Assembly (NCBI GenBank): GCA_020638835.1 | Contig: JACKHV010000001.1 | Span: 620,001-684,000, forward strand | Direction of reading: 5' to 3' | Length of the DNA stretch: 64,000 nucleotides | Source: Planctomycetota bacterium | GTDB taxonomy: Bacteria; Planctomycetota; UBA1135; GCA-002686595 | Part shown: positions 34,259 through 43,712 of the stretch, in pieces | Layout of the letters: each line of letters begins with the position of its first letter | Numbering within the stretch: position 1 is the stretch's first letter | Program-made: the position numbers and the translations under genes | The notes under the pieces: model-generated | The model's input: only the letters and a program-made list of their open reading frames with translations | Databases searched by the model: none | Told to the model about the DNA's origin: nothing

Positions 34259-37017
34259 TGGACGTCCTCCACCATGACGAACGCGAGTTGATCGGTGTCC
34301 GCGTCGAGTTCGATCGCCCAAGTCATGCCGGGCAGATCCTCGACGGGCTCGAACGTCTGCGCGTCGACGAGTTCGCCCCACTGCATCGCGTTGCCGCCGG
34401 CGACTTCGACCATTCGTGTGGCGTCGGTGGCGACTCTGACGAAGACCATCTCGCGACCACTCAATCCCGTCAGCCTGAAGTGCCTCCGAATGGTCCGCTC
34501 CGGCTGCATGCTGGTGATGATCTGCTCTTCGATCCGGACACCATCCAAGTCACTGTAGAACACAGGGCTTCCATCCCGATCGAGTGCGTACCCGCGGAAC
34601 TCGGGCGTCGCCTGCTGCGAGAAGTCGGTGTTGAGCCAGATAGCGGGCCCTGGAAGCGCGCGCCACACGACGTCACCGAGCTCGTCGTTCTCCGACCCTC
34701 CGCGCCCGGCCCAAGAGCCCGCCGCGTCGAGGAACTCGCCCGTCCACGCGTGCACGAGGCGCGCGCGCTCCGCGTCGTACGCGTAGTGCAGTCCGTTCGG
34801 ATTCCCGACCGCGATCCCTCGGGCTCCGACTTCCGGCAGGAACGCGCGCATCACCACCGGCCGGTCGCCGACCGCGATGATCATCTCGGAGTCCGCTTCC
34901 AAGCCCTCCGGCACCGGCATGAAGTCGCCGAGGTTCATGTACGCCCAGAGCGCGTCCGCTTGCCGCGTCAGATCGCCGTCGAGCACGTCCTTGAAGCTGC
35001 TCACGTTCCCTGTGCCGAAGGTCGGCATGCGCGTGCCCGGCTTGTAGCGCTGCGGATCGTGGATGTAGCCGCGCCACCACTCGTAGCGCAGGCGCTCGGC
35101 GAAGGCCGTCATGTCCGGACCGTCGGTCGAGAGCGGCGGGAAGTCCTTGTACACGTGGCACGTCACGCAGGCCATCTTGTCGAGGCCCATCAGCTCGCGT
35201 CCCGTCATCACCAGCTCGTCGTTCATCACGGGCGGCGCGACGTCGCTGTCGGGGCGCAAGCCTTCCTGCGCGGCGAAGAGCTCCGCCAGTCCGTCCAAGT
35301 GATCCGAGCCGAACTGCGGCATGCGCGTCGCCATGTAGGGTCGCGCGGTTCCGGCGTTCGTCAGCACTTCGCGCATCCAGCTCGTCGTCAGCTTGTGGCC
35401 GACGCCCGAGAGGTTCGGCGGGAAGCGCCCTTCGTCGCCGAGGTCGGTCTCTTCCTCGGCGGTCCAGAAGTAGACCTTCGCGTCGTCCGGCGGGCCGCCG
35501 GCGCTGTCGACGATGTGGCAGGCGCGGCAAGCGTGGCGTTCGAAGGCGCGCGCGAGTTCGTGCGACGGCAAGCCCTCGTCCGCGGAGGTCTTGGGCAATT
35601 CGTTCGCGATGAAGCCGACGAGCGCCGCGCGCGTCGCGGCGTCGAGGTCGTAGCGCGGCGACTTCGCGCCTTCCACGCTCTCCGACAAGCACGCCTTGCT
35701 CGCGTCGAGTCCGGCGAAGGGAACCGCGGCGGGCAGCAGCGTCAATCCTGCCGATTCGAGCCCGTGGCACCCGCCGCAGTCGCGCGCGACGAACAGTTTG
35801 CGGCCCAACGCGAGCTCTTCCTCGGTCGCTGCGCCTTCGAGGTCGCGCGCGGGTCCGAAGTGCGCGCTCAAGTAGTTCGCGATCGCGTCCGCTTCTTCCT
35901 CGGAGAGGTTCAGCGACGGCATGCGCCCGTCGGGGTACGACTCGAGCGGATCGCGCAAGAAGGCGGACAGCGCGGCGGGGCGCCACTTGCCGGCGATCGC
36001 GCCGAAGGGCCGGAGCGGCGTCTCCGCGGGCAGCTCGTTCGGCGAGTAGGGATCGTCGAGCAGCTCGGCCGGGCTGACGAGCGCGCCGTGGCACGCGACG
36101 CAGCCGACGGCGTGGTAGAGATCGCGACCGCGGCGCAGCACTTCGGGCTCCGTCGCGGCGCTCGAAGGCGCGGGCGCCTCGGCGACGCTCGCGAGGAAGC
36201 GCGCCAAAGCCGTCGCTTCGCGCTCGACCTCTTCGGGAGTCCCGAAGAGCACGCGCGGCATGTCCGCGTGCGGTTGCACGGCCGCCGGATCGGTGAGCCA
36301 GTCGCGGATCCACGCCGTCCCCGCGCGCTGCGCGGCGTGGTCGAGCACGGGCGCGCGACGTTGGACCTGCACGCCGTGCTCCTCCAACTCGTCGCTCGGG
36401 TGACAGTTCCAGCAGCCCTTCTTCTCGAGCAGGGCTTCGTACTCGACGCGCGTGCCCGCCGTCCCTTCAAAGGCGACCAGCGCGCGCGATGAGATCGGCT
36501 CGGGCGGGAAGCCGCCGCCCTCGTCGAACTCACGCTCCCACAGCACCCTTCCGCGCACCGCGCCATCGGCGAGCGTCGTCCAGGCGATCGACATCTCGAA
36601 GGGCGAGCCGTCCGTCTCGAACCACTCCGTCACGAACTCATGGCGCTCGGGAACGCGCTTGGGCCCGAACTGGTCGTCGTGCCAGACCTCGAAGCTCGGC
36701 GCGTCCTCACCGCCGTCCGTGTCTCCGAGCTGCATGTTCACCGCGAGGTTCTCCGCGCTCACGTGCAGGCGATAGCGACCCGGCAGCGGCGGCTGCACCG
36801 TCGCTTCGTAGCGCACCGACTCGCCGGCGACCGAACCGTCCGCGCGGAACAGCCCGGGCGAGGGCGCGAGCGCCACGGACTCGGTGCCGCTGCGCGTGAC
36901 CGACCAGCCGCGCTCTTCACGCGCGACGTCTTGCGACGAGTGCCACGCGAACGAGACACCGGCCAGCAACGCGGCCGCGAGCGTGGCCCGCGGCCGGAAA
37001 AGGGGGGAGAACGTCAT
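34255..37017 (-). CDS. Exported pentahaem c-type cytochrome
   Basis: A 920-residue protein with an N-terminal signal (about 1-25). Five CxxCH haem-binding motifs are at residues 202 (CWNCH), 306 (CVACH), 414 (CGGCH), 497 (CRACH) and 617 (CVTCH). The first ~180 residues look like a carbohydrate-binding or PA14-like beta domain; the last ~200 have no motif I recognise. It belongs with planctomycete-type multihaem cytochromes. Electrons from the propeller domain of the co-transcribed partner are a plausible input. The ATG at 37017 starts the signal peptide; longer in-frame starts run into the 397-bp repeat. Confidence 0.87.
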   Translation of the reverse strand: MTFSPLFRPRATLAAALLAGVSFAWHSSQDVAREERGWSVTRSGTESVALAPSPGLFRADGSVAGESVRYEATVQPPLPGRYRLHVSAENLAVNMQLGDTDGGEDAPSFEVWHDDQFGPKRVPERHEFVTEWFETDGSPFEMSIAWTTLADGAVRGRVLWEREFDEGGGFPPEPISSRALVAFEGTAGTRVEYEALLEKKGCWNCHPSDELEEHGVQVQRRAPVLDHAAQRAGTAWIRDWLTDPAAVQPHADMPRVLFGTPEEVEREATALARFLASVAEAPAPSSAATEPEVLRRGRDLYHAVGCVACHGALVSPAELLDDPYSPNELPAETPLRPFGAIAGKWRPAALSAFLRDPLESYPDGRMPSLNLSEEEADAIANYLSAHFGPARDLEGAATEEELALGRKLFVARDCGGCHGLESAGLTLLPAAVPFAGLDASKACLSESVEGAKSPRYDLDAATRAALVGFIANELPKTSADEGLPSHELARAFERHACRACHIVDSAGGPPDDAKVYFWTAEEETDLGDEGRFPPNLSGVGHKLTTSWMREVLTNAGTARPYMATRMPQFGSDHLDGLAELFAAQEGLRPDSDVAPPVMNDELVMTGRELMGLDKMACVTCHVYKDFPPLSTDGPDMTAFAERLRYEWWRGYIHDPQRYKPGTRMPTFGTGNVSSFKDVLDGDLTRQADALWAYMNLGDFMPVPEGLEADSEMIIAVGDRPVVMRAFLPEVGARGIAVGNPNGLHYAYDAERARLVHAWTGEFLDAAGSWAGRGGSENDELGDVVWRALPGPAIWLNTDFSQQATPEFRGYALDRDGSPVFYSDLDGVRIEEQIITSMQPERTIRRHFRLTGLSGREMVFVRVATDATRMVEVAGGNAMQWGELVDAQTFEPVEDLPGMTWAIELDADTDQLAFVMVEDVQ

Positions 37018-37178
37018 GGGGTTCCTCGAGGGGAAGGGACCCGCCCAGTCTAACCGCGCCCCGCATCCACGCTCCACGCCGGAGCATGGGAGTGTCCCCG
37101 CGCAGTGTGCTTCGCCTTCGCGCGAAAGTGGGGAGCGACGGCGCGGGCGGCTGCGGCCGCTCGCGCGGTCGAGCCAGA

Positions 37179-37575
37179 GTTTCCCCCGAAGGTCGCGAAG
37201 GGGGCTCTGCGGCACGCGACGCTAGAAGCAACGTGCATCCCCCGGGCGGCTGACGACAAGGCCCGAGGAAGAACGAACCACGACCCCGCGCGGCCGACGA
37301 ACCAGAAGAAGGAGTCGACCGCCAGCCTTGGCTTCCAGCCGAAGGACGGCTTTCGACCGCGCGCGGTTCGATCGGTGCGCGGCCGGAGGCTGCGTTGTCG
37401 TCGGATCGTCCGTTGGTCTCGGCGCCGGGTTGGGTGCCCTAGGATCCCAGGTCTTTGCTCGAACTCGCCTGCGGGTGGAGCTCGGTCTTTCGCGCCTTCG
37501 CGTGAGCTGCCGGGGAGCTGCAGGTTGCTTCTAGCGTCGCGTGCCGCAGAGTCCTTTCGCGCTTTCGCGTGGAAC
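37179..37575. repeat. ~397-bp interspersed element with inverted arms, copy 2
   Basis: Occupies most of the gene-free interval 37018-37721. The arms are inverted: TCTGCGGCACGCGACGCTAG (from 37205) recurs reverse-complemented near 37531-37551. The interior matches copy 1 (4098-4493) at GAACGAACCACGAC, CCCTAGGATC and CTCGAACTCGCCTGCGG, allowing some changes. The remaining parts of the interval hold a terminator (37650-37681) and the short palindrome CGGAAGCGCGCTTCCG (37627-37642). Confidence 0.65.
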
Positions 37576-37649
37576 CTCTCCGTCGACCGTGCGGGTGGTC
37601 TCTGGTGCTCGTGGGCTGCTCGACCTCGGAAGCGCGCTTCCGACAAGAA

Positions 37650-37681
37650 CGGCGCCCACCCGCCGGAGCGGATGGGCGCCG
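37650..37681 (-). terminator. Stem-loop terminator of the efflux operon
   Basis: A 12-bp stem (37650-37661 with 37670-37681) with one mismatch and a short GC loop. It lies 41 bp beyond the RND gene stop on the minus strand. Confidence 0.65.
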
Positions 37682-37721
37682 CACATCAGGAGACAGTCGT
37701 GCGTGCTGGTCGTCGGGCGGA

Positions 37722-40700
37722 TCAGTTCGTGACGTCTGCGGCGGTGCCGTGGACGGGGAAGGAGGCGCCGGGGAGGTCGGACGAGGGTTGAGGGTCGGTC
37801 TTCCACGGACCTCCGAAAAGGAAGCGCAAGCCGCGCGAGATGTCGTCCAGCATCAAGTAGCCGGCGGGCACGATGATCAGCGTGATCGCCGTCGCGAAGA
37901 TCACGCCGAAGGCCAGCGAGATCGCCATCGGGACGAGGAACTGGGCTTGCACGCTCTTCTCGAGCATCAGCGGCGTCAGGCCCGCGAAGGTCGTGAGCGA
38001 GGTGAGCAGGATCGGGCGGAAGCGTTCCGTGCCCGCGACGCGCGCGGCGTCGATGATCGCGAGGCCCTCTTCGCGGCGTTGGTTGACGAAGTCGACCAGC
38101 ACGAGGCTGTCGTTCACCACGACGCCCGCCAGCGCGAGGATGCCGCACATCGAGAGCACCGAGAGGTCGACGCCCATGATCAGGTGGCCGACGATCGCTC
38201 CGACGATGCCGAAAGGGATCGCCGACATGACGATCAGCGGTTGCACGTAGCTCTTGAACGGCACTGCCATCAGCGCGTAGATCGCGAAGAGCGCGAGCAG
38301 GCCCATGATCATCATGCTCTTGATCGTGTCCGCCTCCTCGCGGTTCTCGCCCTCGCGCGAGAACTTCACTCCCGGATGCGTCGCGAGCAGGGCGTCCATC
38401 TGTTCGCCGAGCGCGCCCTCGAGCACCTTGTTCGCGCTCGTCAAGTCGTTGTCGACAGCCGCGGTGACGGAGACGGTGCGCTTGCGGTCCGTGCGGTGGA
38501 TCGTCGCGTAGCCGCGGTCGAGGGTCGCGCGGGCGACGGTCGAGAAGGGCACCTCGTCGCCCATCGGCGTGCGGACGCGCATCGTCTCGAGGCCGTGCAG
38601 GGTGTCGCGGTCGGCCTCGGGGTACCGGACCATGACCTTGACGTCGTCCTTGCCGCGCTGGATGCGCTGCGCTTCCTCGCCGTAGAAACCTTGGCGCACT
38701 TGGCGCGCGAGGTCCTGCAGCGTCAGGCCGAGCGCTTCCGCCGAGGGCAGGATCTCGAGGCGCAGCTCCTGCTTGCCGCCGCGGAAGGAGTCGGCGATGT
38801 CGTAGACGCCCTCGTAGTTGCCGAGGATCGCCTTGAACTCGTCCGCGACGCTGCGCAGCTCGTCGACGTCGTTGCCGGCGAACTGGATGTTGATCGCGTC
38901 GCCCGCGCTCATCACGTCGGAGCTGAAGATCAACTCCACCGCGCCGGGGATCGGACCGGTCAGCTCGCGCCAGCGGTTGGCGATCGCCTCCGCGCCGATC
39001 GTGCGCTGTTCGGCGCCGATCAGCTCCATCGTCACCTCGCCGAGGTGCGCCGCGGAGAAGCCGCCCGCGCCCGCGAAGCCGCGGTTCGACTGCTGTTCGC
39101 GGAACGGTTGCTCGCCGATCGCCGTGAGGTAGTTCTTCACGATCGCGGGCGCGCCTTCGGGCTGCTGCGACTGCAGCTCGTCTTGCAGGACCTTCGCGGC
39201 CGCCTCGATCTGCGAGACGGCGCGCTCGGTCGCGTCGACGCTCGTGCCGAGCGGCATGGTCAGCTGCGCCGAGACGATGTCGCCCTCGATCTTGTTGAAG
39301 AACACCCACTTCACGAAGTCGCCGCGCACGAGTCCGACGAGCACGAACAGCGTCGTGATCGAGACCGCGATCGTCGCGTAGCGCCAGCGCAGGCAGAAGT
39401 CGAGCGAGGGTTGGTAGACGTGCCGGGCCCACCACTCGAGGCCGTGCTCGAAGAAGCCTTGGAAGGCGACCCACCACGAGAAGGGCGGGTAGGTGGACAG
39501 CTTGTCGATGCGCTTCGAGCTGTGCGCGAGGTGCGCGGGCAGCACCACCTTCGACTCGATCCACGAGAAGACGAGCGTCGGGATCACCACCATCGGGATG
39601 ACTTTGAAGAACTTGCCCATCATCCCCGGCAGGCCGAGCATCGGCACGAAGGCGACGATCGTCGTCAACACGGCGAAGGTCACCGGCACGGCGACGCGTT
39701 GCGCGCCTTTGATCGCCGCTTCGACGCTCGCACCCTCCGCTTTTTGGTGGCTGAAAATGCTCTCGCCGACGACGATCGCGTCGTCGACGATGATGCCGAG
39801 CACCAGGATGAAGCCGAAGAGCGTCAGCATGTTGATCGACTGGCCGAGCTCGGGCATCACCCACAGCGCGCCCATGAACGAGATCGGGATGCCGAGCGTC
39901 ACCCAGAAGGCGAGGCGGAAGCGCAGGAAGAGCGCGAGCACCAGGAAGACCAGGGCGAGTCCTTGCAGGCCGTTGCGCGTGAGCAGCTCGAGGCGTCCTT
40001 CGAGGAACACGCCCGCGTCCGCCCAGGTCGTGAGCTTGATGCCTTCCGGCATGCGCGCCTGCGCCTTGGCGACGTAGTCCTTCACGCCGTCCGAGACCTC
40101 GAGCGCGTTCTCGTCGCCGACGCGGAAGACCTGCACCAGTACGGCGGGCTTGCCGTTGAAGCGCGCGGCCTGGTCGGTCTGCGCGAAGCCGTCGACGACT
40201 TGCGCGACGTCGCCGAGCCGAATGCGCGTGCCGTCGGCGGCGGAGATCAACGGGACGTCCTCGAACTCCACGCCGCGGTACGCCTGGCCCTTCGTGCGCA
40301 GCAGCACCTCGCCGCTGTCGGTTCGCACCGAGCCGCCCGAGAGGTCGAGCGAGCCGCGTCGTACGGCCATCGCGACGTCGTCGAAGCTCAGGCCGTAGCG
40401 ACGCATCGCGTCTTCGGAGACCTCGATCGAGATCTCGTACGGCCGCGCGGACGTCAGCTGCACCTGGCTGATGCCGTCGATCGTGTTGATCTCGTCGCGC
40501 ACCTTCTCGCCGAGGCGCTTCAAGCTCGTCTCGCTCGCGTCCCCGGCGATCGCGACGAAGATCACCTGATTGCGCATCAGGAGCTCTTGGATCACCGGCT
40601 TCTCGGCGTTCTCCGGGAAGGTCTCGATCGCGTCGACGCGCGTCTTCACGTCGTCGAGCACCTTGCGCACGTCGTAGCCCGGCAGGACTTCGATCATCAC

Positions 40701-40973
40701 CGTGCCGGAGTTCTCGCTCGCGGTCGACGAGACCTTCTTCACGCCGTCGAGGTTGTGCACCTCTTCCTCGATGCGCACGCAGACCGACTCCTCGACTTCC
40801 TCCGGTGCGGCGCCCGGGTAGGCGACGGAGACCGAGATCATGTCCATCGAGAACTCGGGGAAGAGTTCCATTTTGATCGCCGTCGTCGTCAGCGCGCCTC
40901 CGACGAGGAGGATCACCATGACGAGGTTGGCGGCGACCGAGTTCTGCGCGAACCAGGAGACGAAGTTCTTCAT
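37722..40973 (-). CDS. RND-family inner-membrane efflux transporter
   Basis: A 1,083-residue proton-driven RND pump, normal length for the AcrB/MexB class. The N-terminus NFVSWFAQNSVAANLVMVILL starts TM1, and two large periplasmic loops follow. The TM4 proton-relay region reads LGIIVDDAIVVGESIF with the Asp pair. TM segments cluster near the N-terminus, the centre and the C-terminus as expected. The ATG at 40973 lies 10 bp after the membrane-fusion gene. Substrate class (drugs, metals, lipids) is not evident, although the TetR regulator suggests organic compounds. Last gene of a four-gene operon. Confidence 0.95.
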   Translation of the reverse strand: MKNFVSWFAQNSVAANLVMVILLVGGALTTTAIKMELFPEFSMDMISVSVAYPGAAPEEVEESVCVRIEEEVHNLDGVKKVSSTASENSGTVMIEVLPGYDVRKVLDDVKTRVDAIETFPENAEKPVIQELLMRNQVIFVAIAGDASETSLKRLGEKVRDEINTIDGISQVQLTSARPYEISIEVSEDAMRRYGLSFDDVAMAVRRGSLDLSGGSVRTDSGEVLLRTKGQAYRGVEFEDVPLISAADGTRIRLGDVAQVVDGFAQTDQAARFNGKPAVLVQVFRVGDENALEVSDGVKDYVAKAQARMPEGIKLTTWADAGVFLEGRLELLTRNGLQGLALVFLVLALFLRFRLAFWVTLGIPISFMGALWVMPELGQSINMLTLFGFILVLGIIVDDAIVVGESIFSHQKAEGASVEAAIKGAQRVAVPVTFAVLTTIVAFVPMLGLPGMMGKFFKVIPMVVIPTLVFSWIESKVVLPAHLAHSSKRIDKLSTYPPFSWWVAFQGFFEHGLEWWARHVYQPSLDFCLRWRYATIAVSITTLFVLVGLVRGDFVKWVFFNKIEGDIVSAQLTMPLGTSVDATERAVSQIEAAAKVLQDELQSQQPEGAPAIVKNYLTAIGEQPFREQQSNRGFAGAGGFSAAHLGEVTMELIGAEQRTIGAEAIANRWRELTGPIPGAVELIFSSDVMSAGDAINIQFAGNDVDELRSVADEFKAILGNYEGVYDIADSFRGGKQELRLEILPSAEALGLTLQDLARQVRQGFYGEEAQRIQRGKDDVKVMVRYPEADRDTLHGLETMRVRTPMGDEVPFSTVARATLDRGYATIHRTDRKRTVSVTAAVDNDLTSANKVLEGALGEQMDALLATHPGVKFSREGENREEADTIKSMMIMGLLALFAIYALMAVPFKSYVQPLIVMSAIPFGIVGAIVGHLIMGVDLSVLSMCGILALAGVVVNDSLVLVDFVNQRREEGLAIIDAARVAGTERFRPILLTSLTTFAGLTPLMLEKSVQAQFLVPMAISLAFGVIFATAITLIIVPAGYLMLDDISRGLRFLFGGPWKTDPQPSSDLPGASFPVHGTAADVTN

Positions 40974-40983
40974 CGCGTTCGCC

Positions 40984-42231
40984 CTAGAAGCCGGCGGACT
41001 GTTCGTCGTGCGGGACGTCTTCGTCGTCCTGCGCCTCGAGCTCGGGAGGGGCTGCCGCCGGATCCGGGTCGCCTTCGACGCGGACCAGCATGCCTTCGGT
41101 GACGATCTCGATCGGCGAGACGACGACGCGTTCGTCGTCCGGAAGTCCGTCACCGACCAGCACTTCGGAGCGACCGCTGCGCGCGATCTCGACCGCGCGC
41201 ACGTGCAAGCGGTTCTCGGCGTCGACCGTGTACAGCGTGTCGCCGTCGCGCATCGCCGTGCGCGGTACGACGACGACGTCCTCGAGCGCACGGCCCAGGA
41301 TGTCGGCGTGCACGAACATGCCGACGGAGAGCGGCGCACCTTGCTGCTCGCCGGACATGCCGTACGGATCGGCCACCTCGGCGACGGCCACGATCATGCG
41401 CGTGCGGGGATCGATCTCGCCTTCGGTTCGCACGATGCGACCCTGCCACGTCCGGCGTTGCCCGGCGAAGTCGGCCCACAGCGTCACGCGCGGTCCGTCG
41501 CTCGCGGAGCTCGCCGTTCCGATCGGCAGGTCGAGGAAAGCGAGCTCGGCGTCGGGCAGCGGCAGGCGGACTTCGGCGAAGTCGATGCCGTAGCCGGTCG
41601 CGAGCGTCTGTCCGCGCGTCACGAACTCGCCGAGGTCGACGAGCTTCTCGCGCACACGCGCCGGGAAGGGCGCGACGAGATCGGTGCGCTCCAGGTCGAG
41701 CTTCGCCTTCTCGAGCGCGGCGCGCGCCGCGTCGACGCTCGCCAGGGCCTCGGCGACTTGCGGTTCGCGAAGCGTGAGCGCCGACGGTTCGCCCTTGCCG
41801 AGCGCTTCCCACTCCTCGCGCGCGACGGCCGCGTCGGCGCGTTCTTCCTCGAGCCGGCGCTCCGACTGCGCCACGGTCAGCTTCGCCTGCGCGACGGCGA
41901 GCTCGTAGTCGCGAGCGTCGATGCGGATCAGCGTCTCGCCGGCTTCGACGAAGCCGCCGTTGACCAGGTTCGGCGAGACGTAGAGCAGGCGCCCCGAGAC
42001 CTCGGCGACGAGGTTGCTCTCGGTGCGCGGCACGACGGTGCCTTGCGTCTCAACGGTCAGCAGCTCGCGCGAACGCTCGACGGCGATCGCCGCGACGAGC
42101 GGCGGCGGAACGACGGCTGCAACGGTCTCGGCGGACTTCTTCTGGCTCGCGAGGCCGCTCATGGCCAGGAAGCCGAGGTAGAGGATCACCAGCGGGAGGA
42201 CGATCTGGAGGGTCAGTCGGACCTTGTTCAT
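40984..42231 (-). CDS. RND efflux membrane-fusion (adaptor) protein
   Basis: A 415-residue periplasmic adaptor linking pump and outer-membrane channel. One N-terminal TM (about 8-27) anchors it. The lipoyl/barrel-sandwich halves (TESNLVAEVSGRLLYVSPNLVNGGFVEAG and LVAPFPARVREKLVDLGEFVTRG) flank an alpha-helical hairpin (about 105-170). The beta-barrel and membrane-proximal domains follow. The acidic Asp/Glu-rich tail is unusual but of unknown meaning. It lies between the channel gene (26-bp gap) and the RND gene. Confidence 0.93.
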   Translation of the reverse strand: MNKVRLTLQIVLPLVILYLGFLAMSGLASQKKSAETVAAVVPPPLVAAIAVERSRELLTVETQGTVVPRTESNLVAEVSGRLLYVSPNLVNGGFVEAGETLIRIDARDYELAVAQAKLTVAQSERRLEEERADAAVAREEWEALGKGEPSALTLREPQVAEALASVDAARAALEKAKLDLERTDLVAPFPARVREKLVDLGEFVTRGQTLATGYGIDFAEVRLPLPDAELAFLDLPIGTASSASDGPRVTLWADFAGQRRTWQGRIVRTEGEIDPRTRMIVAVAEVADPYGMSGEQQGAPLSVGMFVHADILGRALEDVVVVPRTAMRDGDTLYTVDAENRLHVRAVEIARSGRSEVLVGDGLPDDERVVVSPIEIVTEGMLVRVEGDPDPAAAPPELEAQDDEDVPHDEQSAGF

Positions 42232-42257
42232 GACGTGGGGTGCCTGCCAGGCGCGGT

Positions 42258-43712
42258 TCAGCGAGCGTCCGCTGACGGAGGTACGGTGTCTGCCTGCGCG
42301 TCGGCGTCGAATCCGCCGCCGAGTGCCAGATAGAGGTCGATGCGGTTGTCCAAGCGCTCGCGGCGCGAGGTGATCTGTTCGGCGCGCGCGTTCAACGCGC
42401 GGCGTTGCGACTCGAGGACGGCGAGCAGGTTCGTCGTGCCCGCCTGGTACTGGCGCTCGGCGAGCGCTTGCGCCGCCTCGGCTTGCTGCGCGGCGCGCTC
42501 GAGCGCCTCTTCGCGGCCCTCCATGTGTTCTTGCGTCGAGAGCGCGGTCTCGACCTCGCCGAAGGCGACGAGCGAGCGCTGGCCGTAGTTCGCGAGCGCT
42601 TCGCGTGCGCGCGCATCGGCCGCGTCGATCGCGGCGCGCAGCCGTCCGCCGTCGAAGATCGGTTGCACGATGCCGCCGGCGAGGCTCCAGACGTCGAAGG
42701 ACTCCTTGAGTAGATCTTCGAGCTCCGCGCTCGTGCGCCCCGCGGACGCGGTCAGGCGGATCGAAGGCCACAACGCCTTGCGCGCTTCCCACAGGCGGTA
42801 GTCGGCCGCGGCGAGTCGGGCTTCCGCCGACGCGAGGTCGGGGCGGCGGCGCAGCAGGTCGGACGGGACGCCCGCGGGGATCGCCGCCGGATCACCCGGC
42901 AGCTCGTCCGCTTCGACGACGCCGTCGGGGTAGACGCCGGTCAAGATCTGAAGCTGGCGCGCGACGCGTTCGATCTGCTCGGCGCGGAAGTAGAGCAGCG
43001 ACTCGGCGCCCGCGAGGTTGTTCTCCGCGAGGCGGAGCTCGAGAGGCTCGATGCGACCTTGTTCATACCGGCGGCGCACGAACTCCGTGTTCCGGCGGAA
43101 GCTCTGCACGGTCTCCTCGGCGAGCTTCAGCTGCAGGCGCGCTTCGGCGAGCGCGAGCCACGCCTTCGCCGTCTGTCCGGCGATCGAGAGCTGTGCGCCC
43201 GCGTAGTCCGCGCGTGTCGCCTCGTAGTCCTCGAGCGCGGCGCGTTCGCCGGCGGCGAGCCGTCCCCACAGGTCGAGTTCCCACGCCAGGTCGAGTGAGA
43301 CGCCGAGGGTCTGCGACGTCGAAGAGAGCACGTCGCCGCCACCGCCGGGGATCGGGAAGCCGATGTAGTTCTGGCGCGAGCGGCGCGCGTCCACTCCCGC
43401 GTCGAGCGAGGGCTTCAGCGCGGCGCCGGCGATGCGCGCTTGCGCCTCGGCGGCATGCACGCGCGCAGCGGCGGCGGCGAGGTCGCGGTTGTGTTCGAGC
43501 GCGAGCTCGACTTGCGTGGCCAGGTCTTCGTCGCCGAACTGACGCCACCAAGCCTCGAGGTCGACGTCGCCGGGCACGCCCTCGGCGCTCCACTCCGCGG
43601 GAGTCTCCGCGGAGTCGATCTCGTAGCTGCGTTCGGGCGGCGTGATCGCGCAGGCGGCGAGGCCGAGAGGGAGCAAGGCGAGCCACGCGCGCGGCGAGCA
43701 GTGGGGGATCAT
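42258..43712 (-). CDS. Outer-membrane efflux lipoprotein (NodT/OprM type)
   Basis: A 484-residue TolC-superfamily channel. The lipobox LAAC puts the lipidated Cys at 21. WWRQFGDEDLATQVELALEHNRDL is the family's N-terminal hallmark. Two TolC repeats with long helices follow, and GVPSDLLRRRPDLASAEARLAAADYRLWEARKALWPSI marks the second repeat. The ATG at 43712 overlaps the TetR gene stop by 4 nt, so regulator and channel are coupled. It implies a diderm envelope. Confidence 0.94.
   Translation of the reverse strand: MIPHCSPRAWLALLPLGLAACAITPPERSYEIDSAETPAEWSAEGVPGDVDLEAWWRQFGDEDLATQVELALEHNRDLAAAAARVHAAEAQARIAGAALKPSLDAGVDARRSRQNYIGFPIPGGGGDVLSSTSQTLGVSLDLAWELDLWGRLAAGERAALEDYEATRADYAGAQLSIAGQTAKAWLALAEARLQLKLAEETVQSFRRNTEFVRRRYEQGRIEPLELRLAENNLAGAESLLYFRAEQIERVARQLQILTGVYPDGVVEADELPGDPAAIPAGVPSDLLRRRPDLASAEARLAAADYRLWEARKALWPSIRLTASAGRTSAELEDLLKESFDVWSLAGGIVQPIFDGGRLRAAIDAADARAREALANYGQRSLVAFGEVETALSTQEHMEGREEALERAAQQAEAAQALAERQYQAGTTNLLAVLESQRRALNARAEQITSRRERLDNRIDLYLALGGGFDADAQADTVPPSADAR

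Noticed and set aside
34259..34381. 41-residue N-terminal extension of the propeller/ThuA/DUF1080 protein
   Set aside because: Arg-rich, precedes a good signal peptide and overlaps the upstream coding sequence; the ATG at 34258 with ATGA overlap is preferred.
34234..36492. Long plus-strand open frame opposite the pentahaem cytochrome gene
   Set aside because: Low-complexity product; the minus-strand frame has five haem motifs and a signal peptide.
37569..41102. Plus-strand open frame of over 1,100 codons opposite the RND gene
   Set aside because: Shadow of a high-GC gene: the product is Asp/Arg/His-rich low complexity with no domain, while the opposite strand encodes a complete RND pump.
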